This document shows, piece by piece, positions 23,950 to 32,030 of a DNA stretch of 64,000 bases (its first letter is position 1; each line of letters begins with the position of its first letter). The position numbers and the translations under genes were made by a program. The notes beneath the pieces were generated by a model. It worked only from the letters and a program-made list of their open reading frames with translations. It did not search any database and was not told the DNA's origin. The stretch comes from [Clostridium] leptum DSM 753 (lineage in GTDB: Bacteria > Bacillota > Clostridia > Oscillospirales > Acutalibacteraceae), in NCBI GenBank assembly GCA_000154345.1, contig DS480347.1:372001-436000 (forward strand), read 5' to 3'.

Positions 23950-25269
23950 TTACCGCAGCCCATAGTTGGGACCCTTTACTGCATCCGGCGCATAAAGAGC
24001 GTCTAAGAGAGCGTCGTCCGCGATTCCGTCGGCAACCATATCGGACAGGAACTGGAAGTTCATAACACCCTGCTCCGTCAGCTCGTCAAAGGTTCCGGTA
24101 GGTTCGGAATAGGTATGGCCCAATTCCAGCAGACGCTGCTGCAGCTTTGTCACATTGTCTCCTGTATCTCCCAGCTTCATTGTGGTGCCCTTGGGGAAAG
24201 GATTGGAGGAGTTTCCGCTGGAAGCCGCCTCAGAACTGGAACTGCTGGGCGTAGAGGAGGCAGCCTCGGAAGAAGAGGAAGAAGGCTCGGAAGAAGCCGG
24301 CTCAGAGGAGGCTTCGGAGGAAGTCTCAGAACTGGAGGAGGTCAGCTCCGGATACATGGCGCCGGCCATCAGGGTGACTGCCTCAATGATTGTGCTCCCT
24401 TGGAGATCCATCAGCTCTGGCTCCATCACGATGACCTTGCCATCCTGGACAGCCTTCAGCTTAGAAAGGGTTTCATCGTTAGAAAGCTTCTCCTTGACCT
24501 CGGAAGAGCAGAAAATATAATTAGGATTGCTGGTGGTCAGAGCGCTGAGCTCCATCTTTCCGTTCTTGGAGGAGCCGGCTACGTTTACCGCCCCGGCGAA
24601 CTCCATGAGCTCACTGGCAAAGGTATCGCCGGTAACAACCGCGCCGGTGGTGTCATACAGATAGCAGGCGGTGATCGGAGTATTACTGGCCGGAATCAGG
24701 CGGTTGATATCGTCTAAGGTCATCAGCATATTCTGGGCCTTTTCCTGTGCCTCGGTAAAGCCGGTAATGCCGCCCTTTAAAGCAGAACCGATGTTGGTAT
24801 AAAGAGTTTCAAAGGTTTCCCGTGTGGTGGCGGGTGTCTGTACCAAAACCGTGATGCCGGCGTCGCTTAATTCCTTTACCTGGCTTTCTGACAAGGCTTC
24901 TTCCGTGAGCACCAGCTGAGGCTTTAACTCCTTCAGCTTGTCCATATCGAGATTTTTTGCGGTGCCTACAGTAGGCAGAGAGGCCAGATCCTCTGCGGTG
25001 CAGTCCTCGCTGCGGCCTGTGAGCAGAGTCTCGTACTTCAGGGCGGTCATCACATCCGCCAAAGAGGGGGAAAGAGTGACAACACTGGTAGGAGCCTCTT
25101 TGATCTCTACGTCATTGACGGTAATCGGGTATTCCTGCTGGGCGGGAGCGGGCTGAGAGGAACCGGTGCTGGAATCGGAGCCGGCACCGCTGTTTCCGCC
25201 GGAACAGCCGGCCAGCATGGTGAACACTAAAAGCACCGCTAAGCCCAAAGCAAAAATTCGGGTTTTCAT
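23950..25269 (-). CDS. Lipoprotein: BtuF/FhuD-like substrate-binding domain plus peptidoglycan-binding domain
   Basis: A signal peptide with lipobox LAGC (lipidated Cys22) anchors the protein outside the membrane. Residues about 45-312 are a helical-backbone metal/siderophore/cobalamin-type binding domain (PTSVVTLSPSLADVMTALK, LPTVGTAKNLDMDKLKELKPQLVLTEE). A Ser/Glu-rich linker (about 314-360) leads to a PG_binding_1 domain (GDTGDNVTKLQQRLLELG from about 366). No permease or ATPase of an ABC importer is adjacent. It follows the DUF815 ATPase gene after 19 bases, with AAAGGAG before the ATG. The pairing of the two domains is unusual. Confidence 0.88.
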   Translation of the reverse strand: MKTRIFALGLAVLLVFTMLAGCSGGNSGAGSDSSTGSSQPAPAQQEYPITVNDVEIKEAPTSVVTLSPSLADVMTALKYETLLTGRSEDCTAEDLASLPTVGTAKNLDMDKLKELKPQLVLTEEALSESQVKELSDAGITVLVQTPATTRETFETLYTNIGSALKGGITGFTEAQEKAQNMLMTLDDINRLIPASNTPITACYLYDTTGAVVTGDTFASELMEFAGAVNVAGSSKNGKMELSALTTSNPNYIFCSSEVKEKLSNDETLSKLKAVQDGKVIVMEPELMDLQGSTIIEAVTLMAGAMYPELTSSSSETSSEASSEPASSEPSSSSSEAASSTPSSSSSEAASSGNSSNPFPKGTTMKLGDTGDNVTKLQQRLLELGHTYSEPTGTFDELTEQGVMNFQFLSDMVADGIADDALLDALYAPDAVKGPNYGLR

Positions 25270-25288
25270 TGGCAGTTCTCCTTTCGGT

Positions 25289-26545
25289 TTAAAGGGGCAA
25301 TCCCTGTTTTAAGCGGGATTCCACCATAGCGATATACTGCTTCGCGCAGCGGGGGGAGCGGCCGCCCCGAGCCAGGGCCCATTGCTCCGCGCCAGTGTCT
25401 AACTGACTGCCGCTGACCTCCAGGCCGCGTTCCTCGGCAAGAGCGTGAACAATATCCAGATACCTGGTTTTGTCAGGCACGGAAAAATTAACGGAAAGGC
25501 CGAAGCGGTCGGATAGGGACAGGCTTTCCTGTATGGTATCTCCCCGGTGGATTTCATCGCCGTCGCGGTCTGAGAAGCACTCCCGGACCAGATGGCGGCG
25601 GTTAGAGGTGGCGTAAATCAAGGCATTTTCCGGCTGGGCCGCCAGGCCGCCCTCTAATACGGCTTTGAGAGCCGCGTAGGTATCGTCCTGCTGCGTAAAG
25701 GAAAGATCATCGATAAAAATAATGAAGCGAAGGGGAAGAGCGGCGATCCGTTCCACTAATTTTGGAAAATCACACAGCTGGTCCTTCGGCATTTCCACCA
25801 TGCGAAGGCCCTGGGGGGCGTATTCGTTGAGAATCGCTTTCACAGTGGAGGATTTTCCAGTGCCCCGGTCGCCGTAAAGCAGGCAGTTGTTGGCGGACAG
25901 GCCGTTTAATAACGCCAGCGTATTGTCAATCACGGTTTTTCTGGCTGCTTCATAGCCTTTCAGGCTTTTCAGCCGGATTGGGTCTGGATAAACCACAGGC
26001 TCGATGCCGCCATCCCGCCAGATAAAAGCGCGGTAACGGGCGTACATGCCGCACCCATGGCCTCGGTAATAGGCCGCCATTTTCTCCATACAAGCTTCCG
26101 CGTCCCCGGTCAGCTCGTCAATAGGAGCGCCCGCCTCCCACTGGGGAAGGGTCTCCGCCACACATCCAAGCTCGTCCAGGCGGCGGTAGCCGTCCAGCAG
26201 GTGCTCGGGGGTAAGAGAGCCGATCTGCTGGATAATCTCAATATCGCGTTTGACAGCCTTTTTAACCGGGGCGGCCAATTGATCCGCCTTTCCCGCAGCC
26301 GCCGCCTTGGAAAAAGCGTTCTCGTCAAACAGCGCGGTTTCCGAGAGGCAGCGGGAAAGATTGCCGCTGTAACCCCGGTCGCAGAGCAAGGCGAAAAATT
26401 CCCCCCACGCCCTGGCGAACTCTACAGGCGGCGCGTCGTAAGCGCACAAAAGCCGGTAAAAGGCATTGGGCACCGTGCGGTGAAGGATTCCTTTATATAC
26501 AGAAAAAGATGACATCAACAGCGCAGCGTCTTTTGTTGTAAACAT
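25289..26545 (-). CDS. DUF815-type AAA ATPase
   Basis: 418 residues. The C-terminal half is a AAA-like domain with Walker A GDRGTGKSS (residues 225-233) and Walker B FIIFIDD (274-280), then a sensor region IYATSNRRHLV. The N-terminal half is helical and poorly conserved. The family is of unknown function. ATG at 26545 is chosen for GGAGG upstream; a TTG/ATG frame extends to 26689, but it covers an AT-rich promoter-like stretch. Confidence 0.85.
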   Translation of the reverse strand: MFTTKDAALLMSSFSVYKGILHRTVPNAFYRLLCAYDAPPVEFARAWGEFFALLCDRGYSGNLSRCLSETALFDENAFSKAAAAGKADQLAAPVKKAVKRDIEIIQQIGSLTPEHLLDGYRRLDELGCVAETLPQWEAGAPIDELTGDAEACMEKMAAYYRGHGCGMYARYRAFIWRDGGIEPVVYPDPIRLKSLKGYEAARKTVIDNTLALLNGLSANNCLLYGDRGTGKSSTVKAILNEYAPQGLRMVEMPKDQLCDFPKLVERIAALPLRFIIFIDDLSFTQQDDTYAALKAVLEGGLAAQPENALIYATSNRRHLVRECFSDRDGDEIHRGDTIQESLSLSDRFGLSVNFSVPDKTRYLDIVHALAEERGLEVSGSQLDTGAEQWALARGGRSPRCAKQYIAMVESRLKQGLPL

Positions 26546-26696
26546 ACTAAAAATTAGCCTCCAATAAGCATTAGAATTCCGTTTTTTGCCATTCCTCACA
26601 TCCCTTCTACAAACATTTATGATAGCATAAATTTCAAAAAAAAGAAATGTTTTCGGGAAAATATCACGATTTGTTTGCTTTTTCCTCACAACTGGT

Positions 26697-26732
26697 TAAA
26701 AAACACTGGGATGGCTAAGAGCCATCCCAGTG
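26697..26732 (-). terminator. Terminator of the PRTase-like gene
   Basis: On the minus strand, CACTGGGATGGCT pairs with AGCCATCCCAGTG around CTT and is followed by TTTTTT. Confidence 0.9.
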
Positions 26733-26750
26733 CAAAATTTCCATAGGATT

Positions 26751-27389
26751 TTAAAATTTGGTGTAGCCGTAGCTGTTGACCATGGCGTCGATCTTGGTAT
26801 GCTCCTTGCAGTAGGGGCATTCGTGAGGAGAGAAATTTTGATAATCCGGAATATCCTTCAGAGAGAACAGGGAGTGGATCGGAATTCCGTTGCTTTCTTC
26901 CACGGCGCTGAACAGGGCACAGATTCCAGCGAGCTGCCCGTTGTAATATTGGATGCATTCCATAGCCCGGCCGATGGTCTTTCCAGTAGTTACCGACGCA
27001 ACCATCAAGAGCACCCGCTTGTTCCAAATAATCGGTTGGATGTTATCCCGGAAAATCATCTGGTTGTTGGCATTGGTTTCCGGAGTGACAACAGCGAGGT
27101 TGGCGTCGTGATTGATTGCGGCGATGCTGGTCTGGGCAAGCTCCTCCGCCAGATAAGCGCCGACGATGCGGGTGCCTTCCAGACAGATAATCACGTCTAC
27201 CGGTGTGGAGGAATAAGCTTTCGCCAATTCCTCAGCCGCAAGCTTGGCTTTTTTATAGTAAGATTTGATATCCGTCATATCAATGTAATAGTTTACATGG
27301 GAATGGCTGGTGGAAAAATGGCCCGGAATAATTTTAATCCCGATTCTTTTGTTTTTCTTGGCGCGCAGATCAATTGCTCTGGAGTTCAA
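26751..27389 (-). CDS. Phosphoribosyltransferase-like protein (orotate PRTase fold)
   Basis: About 212 residues. The VIICLEGTRIVGAYLAEEL segment and the loop VLLMVASVTTGKTIG are in the places expected for a type I PRTase, but the two acidic residues of the PRPP loop (usually DD before xTTG) are Ala and Ser. A CPYC motif near the end may bind metal. TTG at 27389 is favoured because AAAGGGGG lies just upstream; an ATG at 27440 precedes that site. It may be a regulatory or altered enzyme. Confidence 0.8.
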   Translation of the reverse strand: MNSRAIDLRAKKNKRIGIKIIPGHFSTSHSHVNYYIDMTDIKSYYKKAKLAAEELAKAYSSTPVDVIICLEGTRIVGAYLAEELAQTSIAAINHDANLAVVTPETNANNQMIFRDNIQPIIWNKRVLLMVASVTTGKTIGRAMECIQYYNGQLAGICALFSAVEESNGIPIHSLFSLKDIPDYQNFSPHECPYCKEHTKIDAMVNSYGYTKF

Positions 27390-27560
27390 ACGATTACCCC
27401 CTTTTAGATTTGTTGATTGATTACAATTAATACGATGCAATAAAATAATATTTAGTGCAATTTTATTTTACTACGGAAAAACAGCCCTGTAAACAATAAA
27501 ACCGCTTTTTTGTAGGGAATGACAAAGTTTACCGGCTTGTTCTAGTGACAATGATCGGCG

Positions 27561-27827
27561 CTAACGGGAGGATTTCTCCATTAAATCGATCAGTTCCTGA
27601 ATTTTTTCTTCAGGGTCCCCATGCTCAAAGGCTTCCTTCACACAGTGATACATGTGTGCGGTCATGATCTCCTTATTCGCTTTTTTCAGCACGCACTGGG
27701 TAGCGGTAATTTGATGATAAATGTCCAGGCAGTAACGATCCTGCTCTATCATTTTTAAAATCCCGTCGATCTGTCCCCGGGCCGTTTTCAGCAGAGCCGA
27801 CACCTTTTCCTTATCCGCCTGCATCAT
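27561..27827 (-). CDS. csoR: CsoR copper-sensing repressor
   Basis: All-helical metal-responsive repressor, 88 residues. The copper ligands C33, H58 and C62 match the C-H-C set of CsoR in position and spacing. Copper binding releases DNA, which derepresses copA. The start overlaps the copA stop by 4 bases, so it is the second gene of the operon. The CsoR-type operator lies at 30451-30476. Confidence 0.94.
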   Translation of the reverse strand: MMQADKEKVSALLKTARGQIDGILKMIEQDRYCLDIYHQITATQCVLKKANKEIMTAHMYHCVKEAFEHGDPEEKIQELIDLMEKSSR

Positions 27828-28033
27828 TCAAGCCCTGCCGCTTCATAGCCGGCGTCTGTAACCGCTTTGATCAAAACCTGGTCGTCAACCGGCTTTGTAA
27901 GGGTGATGGAGGCGGTTTTGGCTTCCAGGTCTACCGTTGCGGATACGCCGTCAATAGCGTTAAGGGCTTTTTCTACCCGGGCGGAGCAGTGGCCGCACGC
28001 CATGCCCTCAATTTTCATAATTTTTTCTGTCAT
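27824..28033 (-). CDS. Possible independently translated CopZ-like copper chaperone nested in copA
   Basis: Within copA and in the same frame, AAAGGAG at 28042-28048 lies 8 bases before ATG at 28033. Translation from it would give a 69-residue HMA protein (GMACGHC, residues 10-16) of normal CopZ length. The bases coding the preceding linker look like an intergenic ribosome-binding region that became coding. That it is used is inference. Confidence 0.5.
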   Translation of the reverse strand: MTEKIMKIEGMACGHCSARVEKALNAIDGVSATVDLEAKTASITLTKPVDDQVLIKAVTDAGYEAAGLE

Positions 28034-30436
28034 AGCAAATTCTCCTTTGTTTTCTTTGTTTTCCAATTGATTTTGTAATTCCTCCGGTTTCGGAAGGATA
28101 AGGTTTTCCACGTGAATTCCTTTGCTCGCTTTCTCGTTCACAGCTCCTGCGGCCGGCGCGGAGAACTTAGGACGGAAAAATTTCAGGCGCAAGGCGTTGG
28201 ATACTACAAATACAGAGCTCAAGCTCATAGCGGCCGCAGCGAACATGGGGTTGAGCTTCCAGCCCAGCAGGAAGAAGAATACGCCGCAGGCTAAGGGAAT
28301 TCCCAAGCTGTTGTAAAACAGAGCCCAGAACAGGTTTTCCTTGATATTACGCAGAGTAGCCTTGCTGAGCTGAATGGCGGTAACTGCGTCCATCAAATCA
28401 CTTTTCATCAAAACAATGTCCGCAGACTCTATAGCGATGTCCGTGCCCGCGCCGATGGCGATTCCCACGTCCGCGGCGGTGAGGGCTGGAGCGTCGTTGA
28501 TACCGTCTCCCACCATGGCCACCTTTTTGCCGCTCTGCTGAATGGCCCGAACCTCCTTTTCCTTGTCCTGCGGCATTACCTGGGCAACCACCCGGGTGAT
28601 GCCGACCTGCTTTTGGATGGCGGCGGCGGTGCGTTCGTTATCTCCGGTAAGCATCACCACGTCGATGCCCATAGCCTTCCACTCAGCCACTGCCTGGGCG
28701 CTGGTGGGCTTGATGATATCCGCCGCGGCAATAATGCCGATGGCCTGGCCATCCTGGGCAAAAAACATGGGGGTTTTGCCTTCCTCGGCCAGCCGGGCGG
28801 CGGGGCGCTCCAGGGCTCTGATATCCACGCCGTTTTCCTCGATGATCTTTTGATTTCCTGCCAAATAGATTTTTCCCTTGATTCTGCCCCGGATGCCTTT
28901 TCCGGGCTCGGAAACGAAGTCCTCTACCGGCAGCAGGGAGAGGTTCTGCTTTTGGGCCTCCGCCACGATAGCGGCGGCCAGCGGATGCTCGGAATTTTTC
29001 TCCAGAGAGGCGGCAAGCTGCAGCAGATTGGGAACCCGGCCCACATCCACAAGATCGGTGACATGGGGCTTGCCCTCCGTGATAGTGCCGGTTTTGTCCA
29101 ATACCACCGCGCCGACGGAATGGGCCACCTCCAATGCCTCTGCGGATTTAATTAAAATACCATTTTCCGCTCCTTTTCCGGTTCCCACCATGATGGCGGT
29201 AGGGGTGGCGAGGCCCAAGGCGCAGGGACAGGAAATGACCAGTACGGAGATGCCGATGGAAAGGGCGAAAGAGAATGGCTCGCCGACAAGCAGCCACACG
29301 ATTATGGCCAGAACAGCGATTGAAATAACAATGGGGACGAATACGCCGCTGACCCGGTCGGCCAGCTTGGAAATCGGCGCCTTAGAGGAACTGGCCTCCT
29401 CCACCAAACGGATAATCTGAGCAAGGGTGGTATCGCCGCCCACTTTTGTAGCTTCTATTTTTAAATAACCGGATTGGTTGATAGAACCGCCGGTGACCGG
29501 GTCGCCGGGCTGCTTCTCCACTGGAATGCTTTCCCCGGTAATCGCTGATTCATCCACGGCGGAAAGCCCTTCGGCCACCCGGCCGTCAGTGGGGATGGAC
29601 TGCCCCGGCTTTACCGCCAGAATATCCCCGGCCTGTACCATTTCCAGCGGGATTTCCTGTTCCACGCCGTCTGTCAGACGGACGGCGGTTTTTGGTGCGA
29701 GGTTGATCAGCTTGGTAATCGCTTGAGAGGTTTTTCCCTTGGCGCGACTTTCCAGATATTTTCCCACGGTAATCAGGGTTAATATCATGCCGGCGGACTC
29801 AAAGTAAAGGTCCATAGAATACTCGTGGACCAGGTGAAGGTCGCCGTGGCCCAGGCCAAATCCGATTTGGTAAATAGCCCAGACGCCGTAAACCAAAGCG
29901 GCGGCGGAACCGATGCCGATTAGGGAATCCATGTTAGGGGAGCGGTGCCACAAGGCGGCAAAGCCTCCGGTAAAATAATGACGGTTCACTAACGCGATGG
30001 GCAGACACAGCAGAAGCTGGGTAAAGGCGAATGCGAGAGCGTTTTCCTCCCCCTGGAAAAACCAGGGGATCGGAAGTCCCATCATGTGTCCCATAGACAG
30101 GTAAAATAAAGGAATCAGGAAGACTAAGGAAATTATCAGACGCCGCTTCATTTCCTTCTGCTCCTTGAGCGCCGGATCCTCGCGGGATACCGGTAGGGAG
30201 GAATGGGCCTGTGAGGACGCTTGCCGCTGGATGGGACAAGCGCCGTATCCGGCTTTTTCCACAGCAGAAACGATCTCACCGCTGCTTGTGACAGAATCAT
30301 CATAAACAACGGTCATACTATTGATGAGCAGGTTAACCTGTACCTCCTGGACTCCAGCAACCTTGGAAACACTTTTTTCTACATGGGCGCTGCAAGAGGC
30401 GCAGGACATACCGGTGACATCAAATTTTTGTTTCAT
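27824..30436 (-). CDS. copA: CopA copper-exporting P1B ATPase with C-terminal CopZ-like domain
   Basis: Exports Cu(I) across the membrane. 870 residues: N-terminal HMA domain (GMSCASC, residues 9-15), eight membrane helices, the CPC membrane metal site in SCPCALGLATP, phosphorylation loop DKTGTITEG, and hinge GDGINDAPAL. An additional HMA domain with GMACGHC (811-817) closes the protein at residues 802-870 after a Glu/Asn/Lys linker. ATG at 30436 has GGAGG upstream; the frame open to 30517 runs through the promoter. csoR overlaps its 3' end. The C-terminal part may also be made alone, see the nested entry. Confidence 0.95.
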   Translation of the reverse strand: MKQKFDVTGMSCASCSAHVEKSVSKVAGVQEVQVNLLINSMTVVYDDSVTSSGEIVSAVEKAGYGACPIQRQASSQAHSSLPVSREDPALKEQKEMKRRLIISLVFLIPLFYLSMGHMMGLPIPWFFQGEENALAFAFTQLLLCLPIALVNRHYFTGGFAALWHRSPNMDSLIGIGSAAALVYGVWAIYQIGFGLGHGDLHLVHEYSMDLYFESAGMILTLITVGKYLESRAKGKTSQAITKLINLAPKTAVRLTDGVEQEIPLEMVQAGDILAVKPGQSIPTDGRVAEGLSAVDESAITGESIPVEKQPGDPVTGGSINQSGYLKIEATKVGGDTTLAQIIRLVEEASSSKAPISKLADRVSGVFVPIVISIAVLAIIVWLLVGEPFSFALSIGISVLVISCPCALGLATPTAIMVGTGKGAENGILIKSAEALEVAHSVGAVVLDKTGTITEGKPHVTDLVDVGRVPNLLQLAASLEKNSEHPLAAAIVAEAQKQNLSLLPVEDFVSEPGKGIRGRIKGKIYLAGNQKIIEENGVDIRALERPAARLAEEGKTPMFFAQDGQAIGIIAAADIIKPTSAQAVAEWKAMGIDVVMLTGDNERTAAAIQKQVGITRVVAQVMPQDKEKEVRAIQQSGKKVAMVGDGINDAPALTAADVGIAIGAGTDIAIESADIVLMKSDLMDAVTAIQLSKATLRNIKENLFWALFYNSLGIPLACGVFFFLLGWKLNPMFAAAAMSLSSVFVVSNALRLKFFRPKFSAPAAGAVNEKASKGIHVENLILPKPEELQNQLENKENKGEFAMTEKIMKIEGMACGHCSARVEKALNAIDGVSATVDLEAKTASITLTKPVDDQVLIKAVTDAGYEAAGLE

Positions 30437-30450
30437 TACGGCCTCCTTAC

Positions 30451-30476
30451 TACCCCACCCTAGGGGGGAGGGTGTA
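30451..30476. promoter_or_regulatory. CsoR-type operator
   Basis: G/C-tract pseudo-palindrome: TACCCCACCC, TAGGGGGG, AGGGTGTA in sequence, centred on CTAG at 30460-30463. It lies directly downstream of the copA -10, as in CsoR-regulated promoters. Confidence 0.75.
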
Positions 30477-30481
30477 TCCTT

Positions 30482-30511
30482 ATTATAAATCCGCTTCAAC
30501 GAGTTTGTCAA
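30482..30511 (-). promoter_or_regulatory. copA promoter
   Basis: On the minus strand, TTGACA (30506-30511), an 18-base spacer and TATAAT (30482-30487). Confidence 0.85.
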
Positions 30512-30803
30512 CGGCAACTTTCTGTGGTTATTATAAGGAGGAAAGGAATCTTATATACTAAGAGAAAGGATTTTAGAAAGCCAGAAGGGCATTATTATTT
30601 TTGTCCCAACGCCCGAGATGGCTTTAGGTGAAACCTTGATACTCATTGTTTTTCACACGACAGAGTTCAAGAAATTACGGGGAAGGTTTTCCCATAAGCT
30701 GTATGCTATTTAACTATTCTTTGCAATGAAATAAGGGAGCGTTTAAATTTTTTTAGCGTAAGGGGTTCGATTTTATTTCTGGAAACTGGAGGATAACAAT
30801 AAT
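30512..30803. other. Intergenic stretch between copA promoter and the XRE gene
   Basis: About 290 bases with no supportable open frame, repeat or RNA structure that I recognise. Confidence 0.5.
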
Positions 30804-30833
30804 AAAAGAGAAGGACTCTTATCCTTCTCTTTT
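30804..30833 (-). terminator. Terminator of the XRE gene
   Basis: AAAAGAGAAGGA and TCCTTCTCTTTT pair around CTCTTA. It overlaps the stop codon of the minus-strand gene. Confidence 0.85.
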
Positions 30834-31254
30834 ATTTGTCATTGTTTTGCTGCTGGCGCAGAGTTAGCAGATGCTGAATCGCATTCTCTTGATTTGATTT
30901 TGAAAGCAACCTGAAATTTAAAATCAGCCGTTGTTCGTCATTATTTAGCTGATAAAAAAAATCTGAATTTTTAGGATTGGTTTTCAAATACAAATTTTTC
31001 TTAAGGGGGCTTGAATCAGAACCAGAATCTCTTAGCTGCATCCGGTTTTCTTCTTCATCGTACTCAATTAAATCTTGATACTGAACCTGATATAATCGCT
31101 GAAGCTTATCGATTTTGTCCAGATCAGGAGTAGTACGTCCCAATTCATAGTATGCATAGGTAGAACGGTCAATCCCTAAAGCCTCGGCGACCTGTTGCTG
31201 GGTTAAATTAAAATTTTCTCGGAGCCTTTTTAGTTTTTTTCCCATACGAATCAA
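30832..31254 (-). CDS. XRE-family transcriptional regulator
   Basis: N-terminal HTH_XRE (LKRLRENFNLTQQQVAEALGIDRSTYAYYELGRTTPDLDKIDKLQRLY), then a C-terminal region without known domain (about 70 residues, rich in Asn, Gln and Leu). TTG at 31254 is chosen for GGAGGGTGG just upstream; ATG at 31245 and 31293 are other options. It is divergent from tRNA-Thr. Likely a repressor of unknown genes. Confidence 0.82.
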   Translation of the reverse strand: MIRMGKKLKRLRENFNLTQQQVAEALGIDRSTYAYYELGRTTPDLDKIDKLQRLYQVQYQDLIEYDEEENRMQLRDSGSDSSPLKKNLYLKTNPKNSDFFYQLNNDEQRLILNFRLLSKSNQENAIQHLLTLRQQQNNDK

Positions 31255-31304
31255 GCGTGCCACCCTCCCTTTCCGTGTTTTATTATGCCCCATTGTAGAC
31301 TATT

Positions 31305-31332
31305 ATAATATACGAAAATAGGGAATGTGTAA
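31305..31332 (-). promoter_or_regulatory. Candidate promoter of the XRE gene
   Basis: On the minus strand, TTACAC (31327-31332), a 16-base spacer and TATTAT (31305-31310). Confidence 0.5.
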
Positions 31333-31361
31333 CCTTGTGAACTAATTTCACTGTAAGTCTC

Positions 31362-31390
31362 TTGACTATTTGGATAAAGTTCTGTATAAT
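31362..31390 (+). promoter_or_regulatory. tRNA-Thr promoter
   Basis: TTGACT at 31362-31367, a 17-base spacer and TATAAT at 31385-31390. Confidence 0.88.
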
Positions 31391-31443
31391 AAAAAACATA
31401 TGAGCCAAATGCAGTAAAAGAGGCTCGCTTGAAAAATTAAAAT

Positions 31444-31519
31444 GCTACTGTGGCTCAGTTGGTAGAGCAGCGCATTCGTAATGCGCAGGCCGTCGGTTCG
31501 AGTCCGACCAGTAGCTCCA
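31444..31519 (+). tRNA. tRNA-Thr (anticodon CGU)
   Basis: 76 bases: acceptor GCTACTG/CAGTAGC, D-arm GGCTCAGTTGGTAGAGC, anticodon arm GCGCA-TTCGTAA-TGCGC with CGT at 31477-31479, T-arm GTCGGTTCGAGTCCGAC and encoded CCA. Confidence 0.98.
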
Positions 31520-31539
31520 GCGGCAAGCTGCCGCTCCCA

Positions 31540-31579
31540 AGTAACGCACTTCACGTTTGTGGAGTGCGTTACTTTTTTG
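31540..31579 (+). terminator. Terminator of tRNA-Thr
   Basis: AGTAACGCACTTCAC pairs with GTGGAGTGCGTTACT, then T6. A smaller AGCGGC/GCCGCT hairpin lies between it and the tRNA. Confidence 0.93.
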
Positions 31580-31802
31580 TCCGCATTTTTCGTTGGAATC
31601 TATTTTGTCAACATAACCCAGGCTGAGCCTGGACGCAATTCGCGTTCGGACTCTTTTCTTTCGTTTGAATGAAGATGCACGCGTTGGCGGCGGAATCTTT
31701 TTCGCAGCGTAAACCCAGGCCCGGCTTTTCTTTTGCCTTAATGTCCGCGCTTATAGCGGGTATCTTTTTGTAAACATTTTCCAGCATCGGGTTGCCATAG
31801 AC
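31580..31802. other. Intergenic stretch downstream of tRNA-Thr
   Basis: No supportable gene. I looked for a repeat of the tRNA 3' end as an attachment site and did not find one. The 22-bp hairpin that follows is entered separately. Confidence 0.5.
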
Positions 31803-31850
31803 AAAGAAACAAAAACAGCCCTCTGGATAGAGGGCTGTTTTTGTTTCTTT
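31803..31850. terminator. Perfect 22-bp hairpin, terminator-like
   Basis: The arms at 31803-31824 and 31829-31850 are exact complements around GGAT, with A-rich and T-rich outer parts that would make it work on both strands. It lies alone between tRNA-Thr and the fibre genes. From there to 32030 I see no gene. Confidence 0.7.
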
Positions 31851-32030
31851 CCGCTTTTTACAAGGGAACCGCTCCTGCAGTACCGGAAGAAGAGAAAATT
31901 GGCAAATAGGTAGGCCGGCGGCAGGATAACAAATGATTAGCTTCAATCTAGTTTTAATAGAATTTCAATAGAGGGTTACGAGTATAAGGCTTTCATGGGC
32001 CCATCATCCCAGCGTTAAAGTTCAAAAGAT

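Noticed and set aside
31608..31946. 112-codon frame between tRNA-Thr and the fibre gene
   Set aside because: It runs through the perfect 22-bp hairpin at 31803-31850, and the translation has no domain or plausible composition.
31444..32030. Attachment site of an integrated element at tRNA-Thr
   Set aside because: No repeat of the tRNA 3' end and no integrase were found near the fibre genes.
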